Of a stretch of DNA of 64,000 nucleotides, positions 1 through 11,329 are shown in pieces. The notes beneath the pieces were generated by a model, which was not told where the DNA came from, searched no databases, and saw only the letters and a program-made list of their open reading frames with translations. Origin of the DNA: Sordaria brevicollis (Eukaryota; Ascomycota; Sordariomycetes; Sordariales; Sordariaceae). The position numbers were made by a program, and so were the translations under genes. Every line of letters starts with the position of its first letter. Within the stretch, counting starts at the first letter, position 1. The stretch covers positions 1,922,001-1,986,000 of the forward strand of contig JAUTDP010000002.1 in NCBI GenBank assembly GCA_033439795.1, given 5' to 3'.

Positions 1-1912
1 GGAAGAATTAGAATTTATATTCGATAAATTCGATAGAGAATTTATAAATATAGCGGAAGAATTCGTCCCGTACTAAAAAAAAAATCGAAAGAAAAAAACG
101 AAGTAATAAATATTAGAATATAAAATAATAACGAAAAATACGAAGTAGAAGTAATAAAAGTAATATAAAGAAAAAATATCCTCGAATTAAGTAAAATTCG
201 TAGAAATATCGATAAAAAAAAGAAAAATTAACGCGAAAATTTAGCGAACGATATAATAAAAAAGCGTCGAAAGGGCGTCGAAAAATTTAAATAAATTTTA
301 AACTTTTGAAAAATAAGCCCATACCCAAAACTATTTATTAATAAACCTATTTAAATTCCCAATTTTTAAATAATACGAAGGAATAAAAGAAATTAAAAAT
401 TATAATAATAAAGTAAATATTTTCGCCGAACGTTTCTTCCTAAAAATAAACGTCCTTATAAATTATTTACCCGATTAGACCCTTCTTTTAAATATTAATA
501 ATTCGTTATTTATTAACGAATTAATTATTAAAGAAGATATTTAGGATATTTTATTTCGGATAATTCCGAATAAAATATTGGGCGTCGATTAATATTCGAA
601 TAAATTTTTAAAAATTTATAGGGAATTATTTTAAAAAATTATAATTACTTTCGCAGTTACGAATTTTCGTATTAAATATTTTTTATAATAATTTAAAAAT
701 ACGAAAATAATCGTTCTTAAAAAGCTAAAAAAAATTACCGTTTAATAAAAGTTAACCGGCGCGTAGAGGTTAATTTTATTATTAAATAATATCGGGAAAA
801 TCTTCAAAACGCTTATTATTAAAAAATTTATTTAAATTGTAAAAAAATTCAACCTCTTATTAAAAGGTTAAATAAATAATTGGGTAAACCGTTCGATTAA
901 ATTTATTATCCGTATTATTACGGATATTATATAAATAGTTTAAAAATTCGGAGCCGTTATATCGTTAATACTTTTTAGTTTTAAAAACGTATTCGATAAA
1001 ATTAATTATAAATAATTATTATATACCTTATAGGAAATATAATTCTTATAATAAATTTTCGAATAAATAATGAATTTTATTAACGGACGAAAAGGTTCCC
1101 TCTTTTTTAACGACGAAATATCTATTCCCTACGTTATAAAAGTTAAAATACCCTAAGGTTCCCCCCTTTCTTTAATTCTTTTTATCCTTTTTATTACCCT
1201 ATTATATTATAAATTAATTACGGTTAAAAATATAATTATAATCGGCTTTATTAATAATATTAATATCGTCGCCGTAACGAAAATTACCGAAGAGAATTAT
1301 AAAATATTTCAAATAGTATAAGAAATTTATTTTAAATAAATAAGGGAAAAAAATATAGAATTTAAAACGAATAAAACGGAATTAATATATTTTACGCGGA
1401 CGAAAGTACTAAAAATAAAAACTCTTTAATTTAGGGATATTATATTTCGACCGATAGAATCGATAAAATTCCTAAACGTTTAATTAAATTATAAATTCAA
1501 TTATCGAACCTACGCGGAGGTTATTAAAAAGAAAATAAAAATTTATATAAATATATTAATCTAATTAACTATAAAAATTTAAAATTACTCTTTCGCTTAT
1601 ACGAAAGAAATTTATACTAAATATATTCGAAGCGTAATTATATATAGAATTTTAATTTTCTATTAATTAATAAAAATATATAATAAACCCCGAAGGATAA
1701 TAATCGGATTAATTAAATACTAAATTAAATATTTAAAAATCGTTATTAGGGCGTATAAAATTACGCTAATATAGAACTTTAAAACGGAAACTTTTTACCC
1801 GCTATTCGACTTTTATTTCAATAAATAAATAAAGGCTTTCGAAGAGAAATTCGCTTATACGGATTAAATTAAATTCGTCCGAAAAATAATAACCTAAATA
1901 ATTAATTATATT
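1..1912 (+). mobile_element. LINE copy A, 5' part outside window, cut by copy B
   Basis: This is the middle of a Tad-like LINE. It enters the window in the linker between endonuclease and reverse transcriptase and runs to just past the reverse transcriptase. Bases 1-120 align closely with 8112-8240 in copy C and 39100-39220 in copy G. It stops at 1912 in a sequence that in intact copies continues with TTAAATAAAACG; copy B begins there. CpA and TpG are essentially absent, so this copy is heavily RIP-mutated. The rest of A does not resume inside the window in an obvious way; fragment J starts about 120 bp further along the element. Confidence 0.85.
540..1912 (+). pseudogene. Reverse transcriptase domain of LINE copy A (ORF2 fragment)
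   Basis: This is a degenerate non-LTR reverse transcriptase, which in the living element copies its own RNA into target DNA. Reading through stops, the palm motifs are visible in order: a motif A relative near 955-1000 (SFKNVFDKINYK, ancestrally an aspartate-containing FD-x-KGAFD type), IPxGSPLSLILF near 1148-1190 (motif B), and GFINNINIV near 1240-1270, where FINN replaces the catalytic F-x-DD. Both catalytic aspartates have become asparagine, as expected from G-to-A change. A later IKFLNV matches the usual FLGV motif. Stops are mostly former TGG or CAA codons. It is non-functional. Family assignment is from motif order; placement in the Tad clade is an inference from the ORF1-EN-RT arrangement in fuller copies. 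Confidence 0.8.
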
Positions 1913-1956
1913 CGTTTTATTTAAATTGCTTTGGAACCGGAAACGCCGATTTCTGG

Positions 1957-3690
1957 TTGAGGAGCGCTCTAAAACGAAAACCGACAACGGGAATCGATTT
2001 AGGAGGGTTTTTTACATCCTTTATAATATCCCGCGACGATTATAGCGACGACGATATATCGTTATTACCGATAGCGATTAATAACGGCAATTGTAAATTC
2101 GAAAATAACGTCTACAACCCGCTCGTAAAATTCTCAATATATAATAATTTTAACGCAACGCGCGCTGCGAAAATTTCGGAAAAAATTTAAGAGGACGATA
2201 AAATTATAAAAAAATTTATTATTAAAGCGAATAAATTTTCGAATTACGACGCTATTTTATTCGAAAATTATAATTAAGTTTATAAATTATTTAATAAATA
2301 TACGAAAATCCTTGCGAAGAAAAGTAGGGTAATACGCCCCGAAGTTAATAAAGTTAATAACGATTAAATTATTATTAGGAAGGATTTCGACGATTTAAAG
2401 AAAATAATTCTATAGGAATTATAAAAAAATATTAAAAAAGCGCCGAAAATATAGGCTAAAATTATAAAGGATATTCTTCTTAAAACCGGGTCTATCCCTT
2501 AATATATTATAATTATTACCCCCCCCCCCCCCCCCCGAAAATATTCTTCGTTAATTATAACCGTACTTTTTTTATTCGAAGTATTATAATCGATATTTAA
2601 TATTCGAAGTAAATGAACGAGGAAATTAAAATTTAAATCGAAAAAATACTTCGTAATTTAAAAACCGGTACTTTTAATATTATACGAATTATTACGAAAT
2701 TATTTATAACTAAAAATTATAAAATTATATTTAATAACGTTATATATAAATAATATTAATAATATTAAATTTGGGCTAAGAAAATTTTTAGCGAAAAAGT
2801 ATTCGTATTTTTGAATATTATTATATTAATTATTAAAGGGTTCCCCTAGGCGAATATTGCCGAATATATAAAGATAGAAGATATTATTTATAAAATATAG
2901 TAAGCGAACCCGACCGCTTTTATTATTAAAGTACGCCCGTAGAAGAAGAAAATTAGCGAAAGTAGGGGATTCCTTATAATAGAAGTTATAATTATAAAAG
3001 TAATTAAAACTCTTTATAAAGGATTCCTCTTTTAAAAGGGTGGCGCGTATATTTACGAACCGTTTACTTCTTTAATTAATATTCAATAATATTTTATTTA
3101 TTGGGGTATAAAATATTTAAAAAAGTTTTATTATAATATTAACGTTTATAAACGCTATAATAAAAATAAATATAATAAGGACCGTTTTAGAAAAACGAAT
3201 TGCCTATTTAACGAAGATAAATCGTTAATTTTTTACGCTCTATATAAAAAGTACGGGTATTATACCTTCGAAAAAAAGGTATACCCTATTTTTAAGAAAG
3301 TTATTACGAAGGTTATTATAAAATATATTAAAAGGCTACGCTCTTTTATATACCGGAAAGATTTTAAAAAAAGTATTATATTAAAATTAATAATAATAAA
3401 GGACAATAAAGATATCGATCTCTTTAATACTCCCTTTATTACCCGTATTATTATTGTTTGTAAAAGGGAATTTAAAAACGGAAATAAAAATTATATTTAT
3501 AAACGGATTAACGGGCCTTTTATTAAATTGAAATTAGCGGTTAAAAGCCTAATAAATACGTTTATAAATTTTTAAAGCTCGGGTATTCGGAATAGCGCTA
3601 ATTTAATTACTACCGCTAAATTAATTATTTAAAAGGAAAAGATTCCTATTCCTATTCTGCCCGCAGGGTTAAAAAATATTCCTTTATAGA
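1957..3690 (+). pseudogene. LINE ORF1 (gag-like RNA-binding protein), copy B
   Basis: This is the decayed first ORF of the LINE, equivalent to the nucleic-acid-binding gag-like protein that packages element RNA. The first 78 codons are open (GIDLGGFFTSF, then an acidic YSDDD patch). The annotated first codon at 1957 is TTG, so the true start is unknown. A poly-C run at 2519-2536 shifts the frame. Near 3126-3260 a block reading YNxNxYKRYNKNKYNKDRF has the spacing of CCHC zinc knuckles, with Cys changed to Tyr (TGT/TGC to TAT/TAC) and Gly/His positions also altered. I infer the knuckles from this spacing. The end is placed just before the endonuclease homology and is approximate. Confidence 0.65.
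2519..2536. repeat. Poly-C tract (18 C) in LINE ORF1
   Basis: This is a homopolymer at a site that is 7-9 bases long in most other copies (8 at 6144-6151, 7 at 15751-15757 and 33474-33480, 7 at 37131-37137, 9 at 45373-45381) and 22 bases in copy E (36326-36347). C-runs contain no CpA inside, so RIP would leave them intact. Confidence 0.95.
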
Positions 3691-3702
3691 ATAATTAATA
3701 AT

Positions 3703-5524
3703 CCGATTAAAAATATTCTATTAAAATATAAGGAAATTGTATAAAAGAGGGAAATTATTATTTAAATAAAAAGAAATTTACGATATTATAACGATTTAAA
3801 AGTTGGATAGGAATTTAAATAAAGATATTTATCGTTTACGAAACGGTAAATATATTAAGGTAAATTATTTAAAAAAGGGGAAAGCGGTTATTTATATAAA
3901 TAAAAAATAGAATTTTAAGGATTTAAATTTTTGCGTTAGAAAAAATTAAGCCTTTATAACGTTTAAAAATTTAAAGGAATTATTAACCGTTTATTCGATT
4001 TATTCTTTTATTAAAACGTATAGAATACCGAAATACGAATAAAAATCTCCCTTCTTCGAATTCTTTGAAAAAAAACCCCTAATAAAATGTTAAATCGTAA
4101 CCGTTAGAGATTTTGATTTTTATTATCCTAATTAGGATTTAAAGAATAAAATTAGCTTAAGAGCCGAGAAATTCTTTATATAGGTACGACGGTAATATAT
4201 ATAATTTATTACTTTTAAAAGGGAATTGATTTATATAAGTAACGTAATATAAGAAAAAAAAAATAGGATAATTAATTACGTATAAATAATATTAAAAATT
4301 GAAACCGAATATTAAGGGGCGTAATAGTATGAATAAATCGGTTCGGATTATTATTTTTAGGAAATTTAAATTTATATTAAAAGAAAGGTTAGGAAAGTGG
4401 AAATAAAAGAAAATTATAATTAAAATTTAATAAATATAGAAAAAGTACGAAAGGCGGCGTTATAATAAATTTCGGTCCTAGCGAAGATTAATATAAAAAA
4501 GGAATTGGAATTTATATTCGATAAGTTTAATAAAGAATTTGTAAATATAATAGAGGAGTTTATCCTATATTAAAAGAAAAATCGAAGGAAAAGAGCGAAA
4601 TAGTAAATATTAAAATATAAAATAGCGACGAAAAATATAAAGCGGAAATAATAGAAATAATATAGGGAAAGGATATCCTCGAATTGGGTAAAATTTATAA
4701 AAATATTAATAAAGAAAAGAAGGATTAACGCGAAAATTTAATAAATAATATAATAAAAAAGTATTGAAAAGGCGTTAAAGAATTTAAATAAATTTTAGAC
4801 TCTTAAAAAATAGGCTTATATTTAAAATTATTTACTAATAAACTTACTTAAATTCTTAATTTTTAAATAATACGAAGGAATAAAAGAAATTGAAGATTGT
4901 AACGGCAAGGCGAATATTTTCGCCGAACGTTTTTTCCTAAAAATAAACGTTTTTATAAATTATCTACCCAATTAAACCCTTCCCCTAAATACCGGCGATT
5001 TATTATTTATTAATGAATTAATTATTAAAGAGGATATTTAGGATATTTTATTTCGGATAATTTTAAATAAAATATTGGGCGTCGATTAATATTTAAATAA
5101 ATTTTTAAAAATTTGTAGGGAATTATTCCGAAAAGTTATAACCGTTTTCGTAATTATAAATTTTCGTTTTAAATATTTCTTATAATGGTTTAAAAATATA
5201 AAAATAATTATTTTTAAAAAGTTAAGAAAAACCGTTATATAATAAAAATTAATTAATACATAAAAGTTAATTTTATTATTAAATAACGTTGAAAAAATCT
5301 TCGAAGCGTTCGTTGCTAAAAAGTTTACCTAAATTATAAAAAAATTTAACTTCCTACTAGAAAGTTAAATAAATAATCGGGTAAACCGTTCGATTAAATT
5401 TATTATTTATATCGTTTCGGATATTATATATACGGCCTAAAAATTCGGAGCTATTATATCGCTAATACTCTTTAATTTTAAAGGCGTATTTAATAAAATT
5501 AATTATAAATAATTATTATATACT
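3703..5524 (+). pseudogene. LINE ORF2, endonuclease and start of RT, copy B
   Basis: This is the degenerate second ORF. The first part is an endonuclease/exonuclease/phosphatase (EEP) domain that nicks the target. Visible relics are IIAIQEPDRN near 3795 (usual xxIQEP), RDFDFYYPN near 4110 (from GDFNLHHPxW), NRIINYV near 4265 (from a xxIDYV motif) and a GSDYY relic near 4345 (from SDHYP). The reverse transcriptase begins after about 4870 and is cut at 5524 within motif A surroundings (INYK-LLYT). It continues in frame-equivalent sequence at 19508. Many former Trp/Gln codons are stops. Confidence 0.75.
5510..5524. repeat. Target-site duplication of copy C, left
   Basis: TAATTATTATATACT is identical to 19508-19522 and flanks copy C with its nested copy D. 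It shows that 5525-19507 was inserted into copy B. Confidence 0.9.
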
Positions 5525-5589
5525 GAACGTTCTTTTATAATTTTTGAACTACTTTGGAACCGGAAACGCCGATTTCTAATCGAAGAGCG

Positions 5590-7300
5590 CTCCAAAACGA
5601 AAACCGACAATGGGAATCGATTTAGGAGGGTTTTTTACATCCTTTATAATATCCCGCAACGATTATAGCGACGACGATATATTATTATTACCGATAATAA
5701 TTAATAACGGTAATTATAAGCTCGAAAATAGCGTTTATAACCCGTTCGTAAGATTTTTAATATATAATAACTTTAATATAGCGCGCACTGTAAAAACTTC
5801 GGAAAAAACGTAAGAAGACGACGAAATTATAAAGAAATTTATCGCTAAAGCGAATAAATTTTTAAATTATAACGCCGTTTCGTTCGAAAATTGTAATTAA
5901 GTTCGTAAATTATTTAACGAATATACGAAAATCTTCGTAAAGAAAAGTAGAATAATATACCCTAAAGTTAATAAAATTAATAATAATTAAATCATTATTA
6001 AAAAGGATTTTAACGATTTAAAGAAGACGATTTTATAAGAATTGTAAAAAAATATTAAAGAGGCGCCGAAAATATAGGCCGGAATTATAAAGGACGTTCT
6101 TCCTAAAATTAGGTTTATCCTTTAATATATTATAATTATTACTCCCCCCCCGAAGATATTCCTTATTAATTACGATTATACTTTTTTTATTCGAAATATT
6201 ATAATTAATATTTAATATTCGAAATAGACGAATAAAGGAATTAAAATTTAAATTGAGAAAATATTTTATAATTTAAGGACCGGTATTTTTAATATTATAT
6301 AAACCGTTATAAGATTATTTATAATTGGAAATTATAAAATTATATTCGATAATATTATATACGAATAATATTAATAATATTAAATTTAAATTAAAAAGGT
6401 CTTTAGCGAAAAAGCGTTCGTATTTTTGAATATTATTATATTAATTATTAAAGGGTTTTTCTAAATAAATATCGCCGAATATATAAGGATAAAGGATATT
6501 ATTTATAAAATATAATAGGCGAACCCGATTGTTTTCATTATTAAAATACGCTTGTAAAAGAAGAAAATTAGCGAAGATAAGGGATTCTTTATAATAGAAA
6601 TTATAATTATAAAAGTAATTAAAATTCTTTATAAAGGATTCTTCCTCTAAGAAGGTAGTACGTATATTTATAAATTATTTACTTCTTCGGTTAATATTTA
6701 ATAATATTTTATTCATTAGGGCGTAAAATACTTAAGGAAATTTTATTATAATACTAATATTTATAAACGCTATAATAAAAATAAATATAATAAAGACCGT
6801 TTTAAAGAAGTAAATTGCCTATTTAACGAGGATAAAATATTAATTTTTTATATTCTATATAGAAAGTACGGGTATTACACTTTCGAAAAGAAAGTATACT
6901 TTATTTTTAAAAAAGTTATTATAAAGGTTATTATAAAATACGTTAAAAGGTTACGCTCTTTTATATATTGAAAGGATTTTAAAAAAAATATTATATTAGA
7001 ATTAATAATAATAGAGGATAATAAAGATATTAATTTCCTTAATACCCCCCTTACCGTCCGTATTATTATTATTCGTAAAAAGGAATTTAGAAGTAGAAAT
7101 AAAAATTATATTCGTAAACGGATTAACGGGCTTTTTATTAAATTAAAATTAGCGGTTAAAGGCTTAATAAATGCGTTTACGAATTTTTAAAGTTTAAATA
7201 TTCGGAGTAGCGCCGGTTTAATCGCCGTTATTAAATTAATTATTTAAAAGGAAAAAATTCCTATTCCTATTTTACCCGTAGGGTTAAAAAATATTCCTTT
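5590..7300 (+). pseudogene. LINE ORF1 (gag-like), copy C
   Basis: This is a degenerate gag-like ORF. An open stretch (5610-5813) begins MGIDLGGFFTSF, but its ATG corresponds to ACG in sister copies and is probably a mutation product rather than the original start. The acidic YSDDD patch and NGNYKLENSVYNPF block follow. The poly-C site here is 8 bases (6144-6151). The CCHC-like block is near 6745-6880, with cysteines decayed. It is broken by many stops. Confidence 0.65.
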
Positions 7301-7310
7301 ATAGAATAAT

Positions 7311-9388
7311 TAATAATTTAATTAAAAATATTTTATTAAAATGTAGGGAAATTGTACGAAAGAAGGAAATTACTATTTAAATAGGAGGAGATTTACGATA
7401 TTATAGTAATTTAAGAGCCGGGTAAGAATTTAAATAAGGATATTTATCGTTTATAAAACGGTAAATATATTAGGGTAAATTATTTAGAAAAAGGGAGGGT
7501 AATTATTTATATAAATAAGAAATAGAATTTTAGGGATTTAAATTTCCGTATTGAAAAAAATTAGGCCTCTATAACGTTTAAGAATTTAAAGGAATTATTA
7601 ACCGTTTATTCGATTTATTCTTTTATTAAAATATATAGAATATTGGAATATAAATAAAAGTTTCCCCTCTTCGAATTCTTTAAAGAAAGACCCCTAATAA
7701 AATATTAAATTATAACCGTCGGAGATTTTAATTTTTATTATCCCAATTAGGATTTAGAGAATAGAATTAACCCGGGAATTAAAAAATTCTTTATATAAGT
7801 ACGATAGTAATATATATAATTTATTATTTTTAAAAAGGAACCGACCTATATAAATAATATAATATAGGAAGAGAGAAATAAAATAATTAATTACGTATAA
7901 ATAATATTAAAAATTAAAACCGAATATTAAGGGGCGTAACGGTACAAATAAACCGGTTCGGATTATTATTTTTAAAAAATTTAAATTTATACCGGAAAAA
8001 AAATTAGGAAAATAGAAATAGAAGAAAATTATAATTAAAATTTAATAAATACGGAAAAGGTATAAAAGGTAACGTTATAACGGATTTCGGTTTTAATAAA
8101 AATTAATACGAAGGAGGAATTAGAATTTATATTCGATAAATTCGATAAAGAATTTATAAATATAATAAAGGAATTTATCCTATATTAGAAGAAAAGTCGA
8201 AGGAAAAGAACGAAATAATAAACGTTAAAATATAAAATAGCGACGAAAAATACGAAATAAAAGTAATAAAAGTAATATAAGGAAAGGATATTTTTAAATT
8301 AAATAAAATTCGTAGAAATATCGATAAAGAAAAGAAGGATTAACATAAAAATTTAATAAGCAATATTATAAAAAAGCGTCGAAAGGGTATTAAAGAATTT
8401 AAATAAATTTTAGACCTTCGAAAAATAGGCCCGTATTCGAAATTATTTATTAATAGACCCGCTTAAATTCCTAATTTTTAAATAATACGAAGGAATAAAA
8501 GAAATTAAAAATTATAACGGTAAGGCGAATATTTTCGCCGAATATTTCTTCCCGAAGGTAAATATCCCTACGGATTATTTACCCAATTAAACCCTTCCTT
8601 TAAATACCGGCGATTTATTATTTATTAACGAATTAATTACTAAAAAAGACGTTTAAAAAATTTTATTTCGGATAATTCCGAATAAAATATTAAATATCAA
8701 TTAATATTCGAATAAATTTTTAAAAATTTGTAAAGAATTATTCCAAAAAGTTATAACCGCTTTTACGGCTACGAATTTTCGTTTTAAATATTTCCTATAG
8801 TAATTTAAGAATATAAAAGTGGTCGTTTTTAAAAAGCTAAAAAAAATCGCCGTTTAATAAAAATTAACCGGCGTATAGAAGTTAATTTTATTATTGAATA
8901 ATATTAGGAAAATTTTCGAAGCGTTCGTCGCTAAGAAATTTACCCAAATTGTAAAAGAATTTAACTTCTTATTAGAAAGTTAAATAAATAATCGAGTAAA
9001 CTATTCGATTAAATTTACTATTTATATTATTATAAATATTATATATATAATTTAAAAATTCAAAGCCGTTATATTATTAATACTTTTTAATTTTAAAAGC
9101 GTATTCGATAAAATTAATTATAAGTAACTATTATATACTTTATAGGAAATACAATTCTTATAATAGATTTTCGAATAGGTAGCGAATTTCGTTAACGGAC
9201 GAAGAGGTTCTTTTTTTTTCAACGACGAAATATCTATTCTTTACGCTATAAAAGTTAGAATACTTTAAGGCTCCCCCCTCTCCTTAATTCTTTTTATCCT
9301 TTTTATTATTTTATTATATTATAAATTAATTATAATTAAAAATACAATTACGGTTAATTTCGTTAATAATATTAATATTATTACTATA
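7311..9388 (+). pseudogene. LINE ORF2 (endonuclease and RT up to motif C), copy C
   Basis: This is an EEP endonuclease relic (region of IxAIQEP near 7405, DFNFYYPN near 7725, INYV near 7880) followed by the reverse transcriptase from about 8480. The RT contains NFKSVFDKINYK near 9090 and GSPLSLILF near 9275. The catalytic F-x-DD has become FVNN at about 9358-9369, immediately before the insertion point of copy D, so D split the RT active-site region. The rest is at 16382. Confidence 0.78.
9373..9388. repeat. Target-site duplication of copy D, left
   Basis: TAATATTATTACTATA is identical to 16366-16381 and flanks the whole of minus-strand copy D. Confidence 0.92.
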
Positions 9389-9515
9389 AAAGTAAGATTC
9401 TTATTCCCTAATTAAATCTATAGCGCTAATATGGTATGGGGTCTATCTCCGATTCCCCGTAGGATAAAACCGTAGGCGTTAAGCGCCCCGGATAAAAACC
9501 CCGGCTATATTTCCC

Positions 9516-9535
9516 GGCGTGGACTTATCCGCGCC
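9516..9535 (-). other. Conserved 3'-end hairpin of the LINE (copy D)
   Basis: GGCGTGGAC/TTATCCGCGCC forms an inverted repeat with 8-bp arms and one mismatch from decay. It lies about 120 bp from the element 3' end, followed by the conserved CCGGGG...CCGGGG core. LINE 3' ends are often structured for RT recognition; that role here is inferred. Confidence 0.55.
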
Positions 9536-10399
9536 GCTTCTTCGGCGTTCTACGATTACAATATATACTTACCGTTAATATAATTAATATCCGTTTTATC
9601 CCTTTTATTTACTATTATATTAGAATATTAAACCGTTCCGCTTTTTTAATTTACTATCCCGTTTTTTATTTATTACCGCTTTCTATTTTCTATTCCCCCG
9701 CTTATTTACCCTTCTAATTATTATTAAACTTCTTAATTATTAAACCTTTTTTTATTCTTTTTATCTTCTTCCTCCTTTTATTACGGTTATATTTCTATTG
9801 TAATTTATACTAGCGTAAAAATTTCCTTCCCTTAAATATAAAAACCCCCTATCCCCCAGGTTTTTTTAAACTTTTCTTTCCTTTAATAATAATAATCGAT
9901 TCGAAATAGCTATTCCCTATTAAAAATATATTAAAGCGTTTTGTAAAATAATAGAAACCTCTGATAAGGATAAGGGTGAAAATTCGTTTCCCCTTCGCTT
10001 TCTTTCGCTAACCCTTATATTTAATACAGTTAATATTAATATTAAAATTAATTTCGAATATATTACCAAATTCCTTACTAATAATAAATTCTTTTATATA
10101 TTAGAAAAAGGGTGAATTTTCCTTCCGCTACGTTTTATCTTTACGTTAATTTTTCCGAAGTTATATTTATATTCCCCTATATTTTACCTATATTTTTTAA
10201 TTAGTTAAAGCCTTTTTTATTTTTATATCCGTCTTAAATTATAATATTTATATAAAGGTTATCGTTAAATTGACTTACTATATCCCTAATTATCCGAATA
10301 AATTACTATTCTTTATATTATTAATATTTTTTATTTTAATTCGTTTTTAAATAAATTTAATTAAGTTATTTAATATATTTTAATAATTTCGTATTATAT

Positions 10400-10800
10400 A
10401 ATTAATATACTTCGCGGTTTTTACGATTTTTATAATACTTTTTAAAATAAAATCGTTATTAAAGATTTAATTAATAACGAATTCTACGATTATTTTATCC
10501 GCTTCCGTATTATTATTAAGGAATTTATTAGCGCGATTCGCTTTCGTTTTATTAATAACGGTTTTATTAATACCTTTAAGTAATTTATTCGCTATAGAAA
10601 ATAATCGGTTAACGATTATTTTTAAAAAAGTTATTACGAATTCCTCCTTTCCGATAAGGATAATTTAATCGGCGGTCGTATTCCTTTAAATAATATCCCC
10701 TATAATAATAATAGTAATTTACTTTATAATAGTAATAGTAGTTTATTTTATAACGGTAGTAGTAGAATTCCTTAGAATAGTAATAATATTTATATACTTT
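10400..10800 (-). pseudogene. Conserved LINE ORF3 region, copy D
   Basis: This is a reading frame between the ORF2 C-terminus and the 3' UTR. It reads EEFVITFLKIIVNRLFSIAN and then KLLKGINKTVINKTKANRAN, with one former-Trp stop (IN*IF). The same frame is open in the equivalent place of copies B, C, E, F, G and I. Upstream of it (10690-10790) is a Thr/Gln-Lys-rich block made of about 24-bp repeats. I do not recognise the protein. Conservation of frame across copies is what supports it being coding. Confidence 0.5.
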
Positions 10801-11329
10801 CTTATAATAATTCTCCGATAGAAATTAATTCGCCGGCTATTTATTTTATTAGTCCCGTTTTTATTAATAATAATTAATTCGCTTAATATTAATTTGTAAT
10901 TAATATTATACATTAATATATTCGTTAATTCGACGAATAAAACTGTTTATTCGCCGATAATAATAAAATATTAAAAGCTTTAATTAATTATAAAAAGAAA
11001 TAATAATTAAATAAATCGTCGCTTTTGCGGCTTAATAAATTTTTAATTAAATAGAAATCCTCCCCCGTCTTTATTTTAATATATTGGTAAATAAAAGTAA
11101 AAGAAAAGGAAGAAAAGAAAATTAAAAATAATAAGCGAATTCGTTTCGCCGCTCTTCTTTTAATTCGATTATTAAATAGTATTTATTTAATTGTCTTAAT
11201 TAAAGTATTTATAATAGGATTCTTTCGGCTTTAATTCTATTATCTAAATAAATTTAGAATTATTCCTATATTTACGGCCAATTAATTATTACGAATTACG
11301 TATTTACTATCCGGAAATATTCGAACGTA

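Larger units (their letters stand above)
1913..5524 (+). mobile_element. LINE copy B, 5' half (continues at 19508)
   Basis: This is the left half of a plus-strand LINE inserted into copy A. The recognisable element starts near 1927 with GCTTTGGAACCGG. The 14 bases before it (1913-1926) are an inverted copy of the adjoining target. It runs through ORF1 and the endonuclease into the reverse transcriptase and is interrupted at 5524 by copy C. The matching TSD shows that it resumes at 19508. Its 3' end is missing at 22540. Confidence 0.85.
5525..9388 (+). mobile_element. LINE copy C, 5' half (continues at 16366)
   Basis: This is a plus-strand LINE inserted in the RT of copy B. About 28 bases (5525-5552) of unrecognised sequence precede the conserved 5' end TTTGGAACCGG. 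The left part covers ORF1, the endonuclease and the RT to just past the F-x-DD site, where copy D is inserted at 9389. With 16366-19507 it totals about 6.97 kb, which is full length. Confidence 0.88.
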
